DNA of 64,000 nucleotides from Lachnospiraceae bacterium (GTDB taxonomy: Bacteria > Bacillota > Clostridia > Lachnospirales > Lachnospiraceae), in contig SVEF01000016.1 in the NCBI GenBank assembly GCA_015057585.1, positions 19,707-83,706 of the forward strand, in the 5' to 3' direction. Position 1 is the first letter of the stretch; every line of letters starts with the position of its first letter. The position numbers and the translations under genes are program-made. Positions 32,195 to 42,216 of the stretch are shown here, in pieces. Under the pieces are notes generated by a model. The model saw only the letters and a list, made by a program, of their open reading frames with translations, was not told the origin of the DNA and did not search any database.

Positions 32195-32737
32195 ATGTCA
32201 ACCGAACAGTTACGCCTTTCAAACGAAGAATCCAACCGTATTACCAGGGAATGTCTGCAAACTGCACTGGTTTTACTCTTGAAGGAAAAAAGATTAGAGG
32301 AAATCACGATTACAGAACTCGTAAAACGTTCCGGCGTATCGCGTACCGCCTTTTACCGGAACTACACCACTAAGGAAGATATTTTGACAGAAATACAGAA
32401 CTCCTTGTTTGAACATATCAAAAGTTCCTTAAATTCGCCTTACTACATCCAAAACCCGCGGCAATGGCTGGTAGACTACTTTACTCTGGCAACCGAAAAA
32501 GCAGAGTTGTTGACCCCGCTGATACAAAGCAACTTAAAAACCCTGCTTCCCCTTGAGCAATCGGTGCTTGCCACCCTGTTCCCTCCGAGTGACAACTTCT
32601 CCCACTATATGCTGCTTGCACTGGAGGGCGCTCTTTCTTCCATCTTCCGTAACTGGTTTCTTTCCGGGCGGAAAGAAACACCGGAAGAAATGGCAGATAT
32701 CTGCATTCAGATTTTATCCACGGATCCAAGCATCTAA
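32195..32737 (+). CDS. TetR/AcrR family regulator
   Basis: A 180-aa regulator. N-terminal helix-turn-helix: RLEEITITELVKRSGVSRTAFYRNYTTKEDILTEI. The C-terminal half is a variable helical ligand domain of the TetR_C type (AVLATLFPPSDNFSHYMLLALEGALSSIFRNWF). AAGGAG precedes the ATG. It is divergent from degV and may regulate it through the inverted repeat between them. Confidence 0.92.
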   Translation: MSTEQLRLSNEESNRITRECLQTALVLLLKEKRLEEITITELVKRSGVSRTAFYRNYTTKEDILTEIQNSLFEHIKSSLNSPYYIQNPRQWLVDYFTLATEKAELLTPLIQSNLKTLLPLEQSVLATLFPPSDNFSHYMLLALEGALSSIFRNWFLSGRKETPEEMADICIQILSTDPSI

Positions 32738-32739
32738 AA

Positions 32740-32764
32740 AAGAGGGCATTCTGCATGCCCTCTT
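32740..32764. terminator. Bidirectional terminator
   Basis: AAGAGGGCAT (32740-32749) pairs with ATGCCCTCTT (32755-32764), loop TCTGC. Six T follow on the minus strand, so it ends the flavin reductase transcript and also the convergent tetR gene. Confidence 0.85.
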
Positions 32765-32767
32765 ACT

Positions 32768-33331
32768 TTACTTCTTTTTTACTGCATATCCGAATTTCCC
32801 AATGGAATCGCCCAATTCCCGGTATACCCCATGTGAATAGGCAATCAGTCCGGCATCATTTAAATTGAACTTTCCGGTCTCATCCATATACTGATCGTCC
32901 ACCTGTACATTTACCACTTCTGCGATAAACATCGTGTGACTGCCCAGTTCCTTGACATCTGTTACCTTACATTCAATGCAGACCGGCGACTCTGCAATTC
33001 CCGGTGCAGAAATCACCTGTGACGGCAATTCTGTCAGCCCGGCTTCCTTAAACTTATCGGTATCCCGTCCCGACTTTACGCCGCACAGATCCGTGGCATA
33101 TGCCAAATCCTTTGTGGTCAGATTGATTACATACTCTCCGGTTTCCTTGATAATGTCATAGGAATATCTCTCTTTCCTTACAGAAATCGAAACCATCGGT
33201 GGTGCGGAGCAAACGGTTGCTGCCCAGGCGATGGTAATAATGTTTGCCTTCTCTCCCGGTCTTTTGCAGCTTACCATCAGCGCCGGCAACGGATATACCA
33301 TATTCCCCGGTTTAAATGTCTGTTTTGCCAT
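32768..33331 (-). CDS. Flavin reductase-like FMN-binding protein
   Basis: A 187-aa split-barrel flavoprotein. Family features: NIITIAWAATVCSAPPMVSISVRKERYS (FMN phosphate site), GEYVINLTTKDLAYATDLCGVKSGRDTDKF, and SPVCIECKVTDVKELGSHTMFIAEVVNVQVDD. It probably supplies reduced FMN or carries out a small reduction; the partner is not seen. The start follows TAGGAGG. It lies 11 bp after the amylase gene, in the same direction. Confidence 0.92.
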   Translation of the reverse strand: MAKQTFKPGNMVYPLPALMVSCKRPGEKANIITIAWAATVCSAPPMVSISVRKERYSYDIIKETGEYVINLTTKDLAYATDLCGVKSGRDTDKFKEAGLTELPSQVISAPGIAESPVCIECKVTDVKELGSHTMFIAEVVNVQVDDQYMDETGKFNLNDAGLIAYSHGVYRELGDSIGKFGYAVKKK

Positions 33332-33342
33332 ATTCGTTCCTC

Positions 33343-34650
33343 CTATCTCACTTTCCAGATGTGTGCACTATACGGAGGAAGTTCTCTTCCCCCCGCAAAC
33401 GTATGCGTCTCCCCGGAAATCAATTCCTCTGCTTGTGTGCAACCTGCATCAAACTGTGCAAAATACGGATAGTCTGCCAGATTAATGGCAACCAATATAC
33501 GTTCCTGCTCTGTTGCGCGTTCAAACACACACTGCTCGTTTGTCAGAACAACCGAACGGAACCCGCCAAAGTTGAGCGCCCGGCTTTCCTTCTTAATCGC
33601 AGCAAGTTTTGCAATCCATGCAGTCAATTCTGTTTTTACCGGTGCTTCAAAACTCGGCCGCAACTCCGTATCGTTATAATTTTTATTTCCCTTTGCACCC
33701 CACTCACTTCCGTAATAGATACAAGGAATCCCCGGCATGCCAAACGCCAGCGCATAAATCAGCGGCAGATGTTTTTCATTCGTCAGTACACTCGCCACAC
33801 GCACAACGTCATGATTGTCCACGAAGGTCAAAAGATGCTTTCCTTTATATAACGTCCAGTTTTCCGGTCCAAACTGCCGAAGCAGCGAATGGTTGATTTC
33901 AAACAAATTTTTGCTGTTAAAGCTGGAATACAATCCTTTATAGCACTCATAATTGGTTGCCGAATGCAGCATTTCATCATTCATCAGCGTTTTATAGTCC
34001 CCGTGGAGCATTTCTCCTACCAGAAAAAATTCTTCCTTCAAACTGTCGCAATGTTTGCGCAGACGCCTTACAAAATCATGATTCAGACAATACGCTACAT
34101 CAAGTCTAAGCCCGTCAATCCCAAACTCCTGCACCCAGAAGGTCACACAGTCGAGCAAATACCGTACCACTTCTTCATTGCAAAGATTCAGTTTTACCAG
34201 ATCATAGTTACCTTCCCAGCCTTCGTACCAAAGTCCGTCCCGATAGGAAGAATTTCCGTTAAAATCAAGATGAAACCAGTTTGCATATGCGGAACCCTCC
34301 CTGTTTTTCAGCACATCCTGAAAACCAAAGAACCCTCTTCCTACATGATTAAACACGCCATCCAGGACAATTTTTATTCCGGCTTCCTGCAGCGCCTTAC
34401 ACACCACCTTAAAGTCTTCATTCGTGCCGAGCCGTACGTCCAGTTTTCTGAAGTCCCTCGTATTATAGCCGTGTGTGTCCGATTCAAACAACGGCGAAAA
34501 GTACACCGCATTGATTCCGAGTTCTTTCATATGCGGAATCCACGCTTCCACCTTCTTTATTCTTGATACCAATTTTCCGTCATTTTCAAACGGTGCCCCG
34601 CAAAATCCCAACGGATAAATCTGATAAAATACGCTTTCGTATGCCCACAT
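33343..34650 (-). CDS. GH13 alpha-amylase family enzyme
   Basis: A 435-aa intracellular glycosidase without signal peptide. The four GH13 regions are present: GVFNHVG (I), DGLRLDVAY (II, nucleophile Asp), LVGEML (III, acid/base Glu), FVDNHDVVR (IV, Asp). Opening WAYESVFYQIYPLGFCGAP is typical of the cyclomaltodextrinase/alpha-glucosidase-like clostridial branch. It would act on imported maltodextrin. A short beta domain ends the protein (ELPPYSAHIWKV). Confidence 0.93.
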   Translation of the reverse strand: MWAYESVFYQIYPLGFCGAPFENDGKLVSRIKKVEAWIPHMKELGINAVYFSPLFESDTHGYNTRDFRKLDVRLGTNEDFKVVCKALQEAGIKIVLDGVFNHVGRGFFGFQDVLKNREGSAYANWFHLDFNGNSSYRDGLWYEGWEGNYDLVKLNLCNEEVVRYLLDCVTFWVQEFGIDGLRLDVAYCLNHDFVRRLRKHCDSLKEEFFLVGEMLHGDYKTLMNDEMLHSATNYECYKGLYSSFNSKNLFEINHSLLRQFGPENWTLYKGKHLLTFVDNHDVVRVASVLTNEKHLPLIYALAFGMPGIPCIYYGSEWGAKGNKNYNDTELRPSFEAPVKTELTAWIAKLAAIKKESRALNFGGFRSVVLTNEQCVFERATEQERILVAINLADYPYFAQFDAGCTQAEELISGETHTFAGGRELPPYSAHIWKVR

Positions 34651-34677
34651 CGTTTTGTCATTCCTTATCTCATTTTA

Positions 34678-34914
34678 TTAATCGTCTTCTTCCTCATCGC
34701 GCTCATTGTCCGGACGCACCTGCATCATATTCGGAATATCCGCACAGGTCGGACACACCTTATCAAGTCCGTCCGTAAACGGTTTTATCTCCTGTGCATC
34801 CACCATTTTACCCCCTTCAAATTTCGGCTTTACGGCACCACCACCGCCGCCCATATGGCCGTCCAAAAAAGCAATCAGGTCAGCCTCACTTAACACTTTC
34901 TTTTTCTCATCCAT
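34678..34914 (-). CDS. Small acidic/glycine-rich protein of unknown function, 78 aa
   Basis: A 78-aa protein starting MDEKKKVLSEADLIAFLDGH, with a run MGGGGGAVKPKFEGG, then KVCPTCADIPNMMQV (CxxC) and an acidic tail. A GGAAG site precedes ATG by eight bases, and the frame fits neatly between two genes on the same strand. It may bind a metal by the CxxC, but I do not recognise the family. Confidence 0.65.
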   Translation of the reverse strand: MDEKKKVLSEADLIAFLDGHMGGGGGAVKPKFEGGKMVDAQEIKPFTDGLDKVCPTCADIPNMMQVRPDNERDEEEDD

Positions 34915-34971
34915 CTCATAACTTCCTTTTTTCTTTTTACTGTTTCCCGTTTTTCGGAACTCTATTCTTTT

Positions 34972-36336
34972 TTAAGCGCCCCAGCGCTTTTTCAGCCGGT
35001 TTCTTAAAATAACAAACGTAACCACATGTGCTGTAAAAGTCAGAATCCAGCTCACCGGATATGAAAAATACACGGTCTCAATCGTATGGAACCGGTCAAT
35101 TTGGAAAACCGTCGCAATCCAGACCAAACGGAATGCACACGCCCCCAAAAGCGATACAATCATCGGTGCAATCGAATAACCGATACCGCGCAGTGCGCCT
35201 ACCATAACATCCATCAGACCGCACAACGCATACAAGGTTCCGATAATACGGAGTCTGACCATACCTGCCTCCACCACTGCCGCACTATCCGTATAAAGCG
35301 AAACAAGAGGCCTTCCAAGCAGCACGACCGCATTTCCAAGAAGTAATCCGATACCAAGCACACATCCGAGTGCACAGTATAAAATTTTATTCACCCGCTC
35401 GTACTTTCCGGCACCTACGTTCTGTCCCATAAATGAAATGGCCGCCTGATAAAACGCGTTCATCCCCACATATACAAATCCTTCAATATTACTTGCCGCC
35501 GAGTTACCTGCAACGATAGTCGCGCCAAATGAATTGACGGAAGACTGGATTACCACGTTGGATAACGAGAACAACATTCCCTGAAATCCCGCCGGCAGAC
35601 CAATCTGCATAATCTGAAGTAAAATCCTTTTATTGATTCGAAGTTTACGAATATCCAAATGGATACCGCCCTGTTCCCGGATCAGGCACCGCAGTACCAG
35701 TCCCGCGGAAAGCACCTGCGAAATCACCGTAGCAAGACCGACACCAAACACGCCCCACTGGAACACGATTACAAAAATCAGATTCAAGGTTACATTTAAA
35801 ATTCCCGCCGCGGTCAGATAATAGAGTGGTCTCTTGGTATCACCTACCGCACGCAAAACGGACGCACCAAAGTTATATGCCATGGTTGCTGTCATACCTG
35901 CAAAATACACACGCAAATAAACCGTGGACAACGGCAATACTTCCGGCGGTGTCTTCATCCAGGTCAAAATGACCGGTGCCCCTACCATTCCGATTACCGT
36001 CAACAGAATGCCGCTGATAAAACTGACCGTCATTGCCGTATGCACGGTATCACTCAGTTCCTGGTCTTTTTTTGCTCCAAAAAATCTGGCCACCAAAACA
36101 TTGGCACCGATGGAAAGACCTATAAATAAGTTGGTCAAAAGGTTGATTAACGACGAGGTCGCACCCACCGCTGCCAGGGAATCGTCCCCCGCAAACTTTC
36201 CGACTACCACAATATCCGCCGCATTAAACAACAGCTGCAGAATACTCGAAAACATCAGCGGAATTGCAAACAACAGCATCTTCTTTAAAATCGGACCGTT
36301 ACACATATCTATTTCATACTTTTTATTTTTTGCCAT
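34972..36336 (-). CDS. MATE family efflux transporter
   Basis: A 454-aa twelve-span transporter. The opening DMCNGPILKKMLLFAIPLMFSSILQLLFNAADIVVVGKFAG and the mid-protein GVFGVGLATVISQVLSAGLVLRCL are typical of the large clostridial MATE group. It is more like its family mean than the 665-2035 gene, and not its recent duplicate by eye. Substrate unknown. GGAGG lies about ten bases before the start. It is divergent from the S1-domain gene. Confidence 0.93.
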   Translation of the reverse strand: MAKNKKYEIDMCNGPILKKMLLFAIPLMFSSILQLLFNAADIVVVGKFAGDDSLAAVGATSSLINLLTNLFIGLSIGANVLVARFFGAKKDQELSDTVHTAMTVSFISGILLTVIGMVGAPVILTWMKTPPEVLPLSTVYLRVYFAGMTATMAYNFGASVLRAVGDTKRPLYYLTAAGILNVTLNLIFVIVFQWGVFGVGLATVISQVLSAGLVLRCLIREQGGIHLDIRKLRINKRILLQIMQIGLPAGFQGMLFSLSNVVIQSSVNSFGATIVAGNSAASNIEGFVYVGMNAFYQAAISFMGQNVGAGKYERVNKILYCALGCVLGIGLLLGNAVVLLGRPLVSLYTDSAAVVEAGMVRLRIIGTLYALCGLMDVMVGALRGIGYSIAPMIVSLLGACAFRLVWIATVFQIDRFHTIETVYFSYPVSWILTFTAHVVTFVILRNRLKKRWGA

Positions 36337-36422
36337 ACGAATTCTGCCTCCAATTTCTTGTGAAATCCATTAGATTATGTTATCATAAACGGGAAAGAAA
36401 AGCAATGGAGGTATTCATTCCT

Positions 36423-37337
36423 ATGGACGAAGAATTGACTATGAAAGATTTTGAACGCGAACTGGAAAGTTCCTTTAAAACCATCCGTCCGGGCGATATC
36501 GTGACCGGCACAGTCATCGGTGTTTCCGATACGGAAGTAACTGTTGACTTAAACTATTTCACCGAGGGCATTATCCCTCTTGACGAACTCAGCAACGATC
36601 CGCGTTTTTCCATCAAAGCAGATATTCAGCCGGGCGAAACCGTATCCTGCGTTGTGATCCGCGAGAACAAAGAAGGTGTTCTCATTTTATCCAGAAAACA
36701 GGCAGACAATATTTTAGCATGGGATAAATTAAAAGAACTCATGCACGATAAGACCCCTGTTACCGTAAAGATTGCCGAGAGCACCAATTCCGGTGTCATC
36801 ACTTATCTGCACGGCATCCGCGCCTTCATCCCGGCATCCAAGCTTGCTCTGACCTATGTAGAGGATACCTCCTCTTATGTCGGACAGACCTTGCAGGCTA
36901 TCGTATTAAACGTGGATGAGAACGACGAAAAGCTTGTGCTTTCCGTGAAAGACATTTTAAAAGAAAAAGAAGTAGAAGCCCGCAACAGCCGCATTGCCAG
37001 ACTCCCGATCGGAACTATTGTCGCCGGTACAGTAGAACGCATTGCCCCTTACGGTGCATTCGTTGCCATCGGCGATGACCTGTCCGGCCTGGTTCACATC
37101 TCCCAGATGTGTGCAAAGCGCATCAAATCTCCTTACGAGGTTATGAAAGAAGGCGACACCGTTACCGTAAAGATTACGGATGTCAAAGACGGTAAAATCA
37201 GTCTCAGTATGACCGCTGTGGAAGAAGATGCTCAGGCTGATGAGTCTGTCGAAGAAGTTGAAGCAGAACATTTTGTATTTGAAGACAAGAGCGCCAATAC
37301 GACGATGGCGGCGTTGTTTGCAAATATTAAATTGTAA
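36423..37337 (+). CDS. S1 RNA-binding domain protein (short ribosomal protein S1-like)
   Basis: The start MDEELTMKDFERELESSFK is supported by GGAGGT ten bases upstream; an ATG 18 bases earlier overlaps that site. The 304-aa protein has three S1 domains: about 22-90 (GDIVTGTVIGVSDTEVTVDL), 105-180 (VTVKIAESTNSGVITYLHGIRAFIP) and 190-262 (GTIVAGTVERIAPYGAFVAI, then LSGLVHISQMC). Such short S1 proteins in Firmicutes bind mRNA or assist translation. The acidic C-terminal tail (about 270-290) is notable. It ends before a long hairpin. Confidence 0.88.
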   Translation: MDEELTMKDFERELESSFKTIRPGDIVTGTVIGVSDTEVTVDLNYFTEGIIPLDELSNDPRFSIKADIQPGETVSCVVIRENKEGVLILSRKQADNILAWDKLKELMHDKTPVTVKIAESTNSGVITYLHGIRAFIPASKLALTYVEDTSSYVGQTLQAIVLNVDENDEKLVLSVKDILKEKEVEARNSRIARLPIGTIVAGTVERIAPYGAFVAIGDDLSGLVHISQMCAKRIKSPYEVMKEGDTVTVKITDVKDGKISLSMTAVEEDAQADESVEEVEAEHFVFEDKSANTTMAALFANIKL

Positions 37338-37350
37338 GAGTTGTTGCTTT

Positions 37351-37460
37351 TTATATTTATAATAAAAGCCCTCGGTAAATTTTTCTACGAAAACCCGCTT
37401 TCGCTTCGGCGAAAACGGGTTCTCGTAGAAAAATATCGCAGGGCGTTTCTATAATATAAA
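37351..37460. terminator. Long 110-nt hairpin between convergent genes
   Basis: Stem segments: TTTATAT with ATATAAA, AGCCCT with AGGGCG, ATTTTTCTACGA with TCGTAGAAAAAT, AACCCG with CGGGTT, TTTCGC with GCGAAA around TTCG. It lies between the S1 gene and the symporter operon and probably stops both, although no classic T-run follows the stem. It is much longer than a usual terminator. Confidence 0.75.
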
Positions 37461-37469
37461 TTCAAAAAA

Positions 37470-38996
37470 TCACTCTTCTATGGAAGTCTTTCTGTGCACC
37501 ACAACCGTCTCATCCAGACAGGTAAAGCACTCGTCCACCGTTTCCTTCTTCATCTTCGGTGTCACAAGGCTGACAACAGGTACTACAACAAGACCTGCCA
37601 CCATTGCAATTGCGCCTGCATTAATCGGCGATGCGATAAATTTCCAAAACATGTTTGCTACCGTGATGCCGACACCCACGGCAAAGCTTGCCCAGACAGA
37701 CGCTTTGGTAACACCCTTCCAGTAAAGACCATACAGAAACGGTGCCAGAAATGCTCCCGCAAGCGCGCCCCAGGAAATGCCCATGAGCTGTGCGATAAAG
37801 GTCGGTGGATCCATTGCTATCACTACACTGACTACAATGAAAAATACCAGCATAATTCTCATGCAGAGAAGCTGCTTCTTTTCATCCATGTTTTTCACAA
37901 TATTTCCCTTAATAAAATCCAGCGTCAGCGTCGAACTCGAAGTCAGTACCAAAGAGGACAGCGTAGACATCGAAGCAGATAATACAAGTACTACCACCAC
38001 GCCAACTAAAATATCAGGTAATGTCGACAGCATACTCGGCACAATCGCATCATAGATAATACTTCCGTTTTCCGCATAAATCGCTTCTGTATCAAACAGA
38101 CGTCCGAAGCCACCGAGGAAATAGCAGCCACCGGATACAACAATTGCAAAAAACGTAGAAATAATGGTTCCCGACTTAATGGATTTTTCATCCTTAATTG
38201 CATAAAATTTATGTACCATCTGCGGAAGTCCCCAGGTTCCGAGAGAGGTCAGCACGACCACGCCCAGCAAATTCGGTAAATCCGGTCCGAAAAACGAAGT
38301 AAATGCACCTTTCTGTCCCATGGTCAGCGGAATGTCACTTTCAATTTCTGCCAATTCCCTGACTGCCTCATAAAATCCTCCCTGGCCGTTTAAAACTGCC
38401 GCGATTACAGCAACAATTCCGCCAAGCATAATGATTCCCTGAATGAAATCGTTGATTGCCGTTGCCATATATCCGCCCAGCACCACATAAACACAGGTCA
38501 GCGCCGCCATTGCAATGACGCAGACACTGTACGGAATGTCAAAGGCCATTCCAAAGAGTCTCGAAAGTCCGTTATAAACCGATGCCGTATACGGAATCAA
38601 AAAGATAAATGAAATTGCCGATGCCGCAATACGCAGTGCATTCGAATCATATCTCTTTCCAAAGTAATCCGGCATGGTAGATGCTGTCAGGTGCTTACTC
38701 ATAACTCTTGTTCTCCTGCCCAGGACAATCCAGGCAAGAAGCGAACCGATCACCGCATTCCCGATTCCAATCCACGTTGCGGAAAGTCCGTATTTATATC
38801 CAAACTGTCCCGCATATCCTACGAATACAACCGCAGAAAAATAGGAGGTACCATACGCAAACGCTGTCAGCCACGGGCCAACCGCACGTCCTCCCAGAAC
38901 AAAGTCGTTTACGTTAGTCGCGTGCTTCCTCGAGGCCACCCCAACCAATATCATAATTGCAAAAAACAGAACCAAAAAAGCTATTTTTACTATCAT
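37470..38996 (-). CDS. Sodium:solute symporter (SSS family)
   Basis: A 508-aa protein with about 13 membrane spans. Family signatures are FVLGGRAVGPWLTAFAYGTSYFSAVVFVGYAG (Na+ site helix), DYFGKRYDSNALRIAAS and SASMSTLSSLVLTSSSTLTLDF (TM8, Na+ ligand Ser/Thr). It resembles the PutP/PanF branch. Last gene of the aromatic operon, so it likely imports an aryl acid or aromatic amino-acid derivative; that is an inference from context. GGAGGAG precedes the start. Confidence 0.92.
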   Translation of the reverse strand: MIVKIAFLVLFFAIMILVGVASRKHATNVNDFVLGGRAVGPWLTAFAYGTSYFSAVVFVGYAGQFGYKYGLSATWIGIGNAVIGSLLAWIVLGRRTRVMSKHLTASTMPDYFGKRYDSNALRIAASAISFIFLIPYTASVYNGLSRLFGMAFDIPYSVCVIAMAALTCVYVVLGGYMATAINDFIQGIIMLGGIVAVIAAVLNGQGGFYEAVRELAEIESDIPLTMGQKGAFTSFFGPDLPNLLGVVVLTSLGTWGLPQMVHKFYAIKDEKSIKSGTIISTFFAIVVSGGCYFLGGFGRLFDTEAIYAENGSIIYDAIVPSMLSTLPDILVGVVVVLVLSASMSTLSSLVLTSSSTLTLDFIKGNIVKNMDEKKQLLCMRIMLVFFIVVSVVIAMDPPTFIAQLMGISWGALAGAFLAPFLYGLYWKGVTKASVWASFAVGVGITVANMFWKFIASPINAGAIAMVAGLVVVPVVSLVTPKMKKETVDECFTCLDETVVVHRKTSIEE

Positions 38997-39046
38997 TTTT
39001 ATTCTCCTCCGTACCGGTCCTACATGATGTCATAGTGTTATCTTTT

Positions 39047-39847
39047 CTAAACAATCCCAAGCAATCTCTTTGCATTTCCCGAGAGAATAGCTTCCGTCTC
39101 GTTCTCCGGCAACCCAAGATTCCAAATCCAGGCAACGGCTTCTTTCGCATCACTCCATGGAGAATCCGTTGCAAACAGAATTTTGCTCTTATCATGTTTT
39201 TCATAAATCTTAAAAAACTGTTCCTTTGAGATGTGCCCATAGATAAACGCCGTATCCAGCCACACATTTTCTCCTGCCAGATATTCAGAAACCTCGTCCC
39301 ACTGCTGCCAGCCTCCAAAATGCGCCAGCACCATCTTCTTCGGTTTTATCTCATCCAGCACTTTCCGCATTTTATCCGGCGGACAATGCACCGGCTCCGG
39401 TTTCCCGATATCCACTCCCGCATGCGTCAGGATGATAAGTCCCTGTTCATCCGCATACCGGATGATATTAAGATACCGCTCATCATCAATCATTACTCCC
39501 TGATAATCCGGGTGAATCTTGATGCCCGGCAACCCCATCTCACAAATAATATCAATTTCCCGTTTGTAGTCGGCACAATCCGGATGAATCCCGCCAAACG
39601 AAAGCAGTTTCCCCGGATACTGCGCATTTACGCTTCCGGCATACATACGGATACTTTCAAACTGTGATGGTTTCGTCGCTACCGGTAAAACCACTGACAA
39701 GCCAATCCCTGCCTCATCCATAGACTTAAGAAGACCGCCCGGTCTCCCGTCCGTTGCAGCCGTAAGACCGGATTTTTGTTCCAATAATCCAATGGTTCTT
39801 GCCGCAATCTTATCCGGAAAAATATGTGTATGAAAATCAATTACCAT
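39047..39847 (-). CDS. Amidohydrolase family protein (ACMSD-like)
   Basis: A 266-aa metal-dependent TIM-barrel. Motifs: DFHTHIFPDKIAART (metal ligands), GIKIHPDYQGVMIDDE, LTHAGVDIGKP, LAHFGGW and LFATDSPWSDAK (late Asp). Members decarboxylate or hydrolyse aromatic or cyclic acids. It belongs to the aromatic operon, between the ACT protein and the symporter. Relative of the 21524 gene. Confidence 0.9.
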   Translation of the reverse strand: MVIDFHTHIFPDKIAARTIGLLEQKSGLTAATDGRPGGLLKSMDEAGIGLSVVLPVATKPSQFESIRMYAGSVNAQYPGKLLSFGGIHPDCADYKREIDIICEMGLPGIKIHPDYQGVMIDDERYLNIIRYADEQGLIILTHAGVDIGKPEPVHCPPDKMRKVLDEIKPKKMVLAHFGGWQQWDEVSEYLAGENVWLDTAFIYGHISKEQFFKIYEKHDKSKILFATDSPWSDAKEAVAWIWNLGLPENETEAILSGNAKRLLGIV

Positions 39848-39873
39848 ACTTTCTGTCCTTCCTGATCCTCTGA

Positions 39874-40293
39874 CTACAGTTCACCCGAATGAATTAACTC
39901 CACTCCCGATTTTTCCAGCACTTCTGCCGCCTCCTCAAGATCCGTGGTCTTAATGACAATCGACGCGTCGTCATTTCCGGTCGCCAGGGCATACATATAC
40001 TCAATGTTAATGCCGGCCTTACAGATTTCAGAAAGAAGTATTTGCAACTGTCCCACTTTATGCGACAATTTTACCCCAAGTACCGGTGTCAGTCTTGCCG
40101 AAAAATCTTTTGCTTTTAAAACTTCCTTTGCTCTCTCCGGTTCCGAAACAATCATACGGAGCAGTCCGTATTCGCTCGAATCCGCAAGTGACAGGGAAAT
40201 AATATTAATATTTGCCTCTTTCAATGTTTCTAACACCACATCCAGTCTGCCGGTGCGGTTTTCAATAAAAACAGATACCTGATTGATAAACAT
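39874..40293 (-). CDS. Tandem ACT domain protein
   Basis: A 139-aa protein made of two ACT domains: 1-70 (QVSVFIENRTGRLDVVLETLKEANINIISLSLAD) and 71-139 (KVGQLQILLSEICKAGINIEYMYALA). Such free ACT proteins bind amino acids and are often encoded beside phenylacetate-CoA ligase and indolepyruvate oxidoreductase genes, as here. It may sense an aromatic amino acid and regulate the pathway enzymes. AAAGGAGAG precedes the start. Confidence 0.92.
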   Translation of the reverse strand: MFINQVSVFIENRTGRLDVVLETLKEANINIISLSLADSSEYGLLRMIVSEPERAKEVLKAKDFSARLTPVLGVKLSHKVGQLQILLSEICKAGINIEYMYALATGNDDASIVIKTTDLEEAAEVLEKSGVELIHSGEL

Positions 40294-40315
40294 AGTGTCT
40301 CTCCTTTCCCTGTCT

Positions 40316-41614
40316 TTATACTAATTTTCTCTTATCGATTACGTGAACCGCCTTGCCCATACTGCGTTCAATTGTCTTTGGCTCTACCAGTTTTACCTTT
40401 ACCGAAAGACCAATCGCCTGCTGAATCGTATGTGCCACACGCTTTGTCAAATTCTGCAGTTCCCCAATCTGGTCAGAGAAGAATCTCTCATCTACCTCAA
40501 TCTGCACTTCCAGCGTATCCAGATTATCCACACGGTCCACAATCATCAGATAATACGGTGTGGTCTCACCCATTTCTAAAAGTGCAGCCTCTACCTGCGA
40601 TGGGAATACATTGACGCCACGGATAATTAACATGTCGTCGGAACGTCCCTTAAACCGGCTGATTCTTGCCAGTGTTCTTCCGCAATCACACTTGTCATAG
40701 GAAATACTCGTTAAGTCTCTGGTCCGGTAACGGATAAGCGGAATGCCCTCCTTGGTCAGCGTTGTAAATACCAGCTCTCCCGTTTCTCCCTCTGCCATCG
40801 GCTGCAAGGTGTCCGGATCCACAATTTCCGGCAGGAAGTGGTCCTCATAGACATGAAGTCCCTTATGGTACTGGCAGTCACACGCCACACCCGGTCCCAT
40901 AATCTCGGAAAGTCCGTAAATATCATACGCTTTGATGTGCAGTTTCTCCTCAATCTGCAGACGCATCTGCTCCGTCCAAGGTTCTGCACCACAGATAGCC
41001 GCTTTTAACTTAATTTGATCCAGGTCTCCGTCCGCTTCCAGTGTTTCCGCAATATGAAGCAGGTACGACGGCGTACACGCAATGGCGGTTGCCCCGAAAT
41101 CCTTCATCATCGTCGTCAGCTTCTTGGTGTTGCCGGTTGACATCGGGACAACGGTTGCTCCCAGATATTCTGCGCCGTAATGTGCACCGAGTCCTCCCGT
41201 AAACAGCCCGTATCCGTATGCCACCTGGATAATATCATCTCTCGTCAGGCCCGCCTGTGAAAAGGCTCTTGCCACACATTCCGACCAGATTTCAATATCC
41301 TTTCTCGTATAGCCTACCACCGTTGCCTTACCGGTGGTTCCGCTGGAGGCATGCACACGCACAATCTGCGACTGCGGCACTGCAAACAGTCCGAACGGAT
41401 AGTTATCCCTCAGATCATTTTTGGTCGTAAATGGCAATTTGTGTAAATCCTCAATTCCATTAATATCACCCGGTTCCAATCCCAGGTTCTGCATCTTCTT
41501 GCGGTAAAACTCTACATTGTGATATACCCTGTCTACCAGTTTCACCAGCCGCTTACCCTGCAGTTCCTGCATCTCATCCCGGCTCATACATTCCTTTGCT
41601 TCATTCCAAATCAT
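40316..41614 (-). CDS. Phenylacetate-CoA ligase
   Basis: A 432-aa AMP-forming ligase of the PaaK type. Motifs: [19 protein letters not shown] (P-loop), [17 protein letters not shown] (A5), [23 protein letters not shown] (A7), [23 protein letters not shown] (A8). In anaerobes, beside IorAB, these run in the direction aryl-acetyl-CoA to aryl-acetate with ATP formation, or activate imported aryl acids. It overlaps the IorB gene by four bases. Confidence 0.93.
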   Translation of the reverse strand: MIWNEAKECMSRDEMQELQGKRLVKLVDRVYHNVEFYRKKMQNLGLEPGDINGIEDLHKLPFTTKNDLRDNYPFGLFAVPQSQIVRVHASSGTTGKATVVGYTRKDIEIWSECVARAFSQAGLTRDDIIQVAYGYGLFTGGLGAHYGAEYLGATVVPMSTGNTKKLTTMMKDFGATAIACTPSYLLHIAETLEADGDLDQIKLKAAICGAEPWTEQMRLQIEEKLHIKAYDIYGLSEIMGPGVACDCQYHKGLHVYEDHFLPEIVDPDTLQPMAEGETGELVFTTLTKEGIPLIRYRTRDLTSISYDKCDCGRTLARISRFKGRSDDMLIIRGVNVFPSQVEAALLEMGETTPYYLMIVDRVDNLDTLEVQIEVDERFFSDQIGELQNLTKRVAHTIQQAIGLSVKVKLVEPKTIERSMGKAVHVIDKRKLV

Positions 41615-42189
41615 ACCGTCACCTCAAAACCATACAAAAATGCCTTTTTATTGAGTTCAATTGTCTTTGGCGGCACTGTCTTTTCAATGACCTCCAGCCA
41701 AAGGTCCTTGTTAAAATCCATGTGTTTTGCCGCAACTCCGAGTACAATAATGTTAAACACCTTGGAATTTCCGAGTTTGATTGCTTCTTCCATCGCATTT
41801 ACTTTAAATACCGTGTGGTCCTTTTCCAAAGTTTCCATAATTCCCTCCGGATAAGCAGCCGCACCGGTTACTACGGTAATCGGGTCAATTCTCTGGTCAT
41901 TCACCACGATAACACCGTCCTTCTTTAAAAAGTGCGCGTATCGTAACGCTTCCAGACGTTCAAAGGCAATCAGCACATCGGCCTGACCTTCTTCCACAAT
42001 CGGTTCTGCTACTTTTTCGCCATACCGCACAAACGTTACCACGCTGCCGCCGCGCTGAGCCATGCCATGCACCTCAGACAACTTCACGTCATAGCCTGCT
42101 GCCACCGTAATTCCGCCGAGAATACGGCTGGTAAGCAAGGTTCCCTGACCGCCGACACCGACAATCATAATATTCTTTGTTTCCTTCAT
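41611..42189 (-). CDS. iorB: Indolepyruvate:ferredoxin oxidoreductase beta subunit
   Basis: A 192-aa subunit (or 197 aa if the ATG at 42204 is used; GGGAG eight bases before 42189 favours the shorter form). Features are [21 protein letters not shown], the gamma/beta domain of 2-oxoacid:ferredoxin oxidoreductases, and [16 protein letters not shown]. With IorA it oxidises aryl pyruvates to aryl-acetyl-CoA and reduces ferredoxin. It lies 27 bp after iorA. Confidence 0.93.
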   Translation of the reverse strand: MKETKNIMIVGVGGQGTLLTSRILGGITVAAGYDVKLSEVHGMAQRGGSVVTFVRYGEKVAEPIVEEGQADVLIAFERLEALRYAHFLKKDGVIVVNDQRIDPITVVTGAAAYPEGIMETLEKDHTVFKVNAMEEAIKLGNSKVFNIIVLGVAAKHMDFNKDLWLEVIEKTVPPKTIELNKKAFLYGFEVTV

Positions 42190-42216
42190 CTTCTTATCTC
42201 CCATCCGTTCCCTGTT

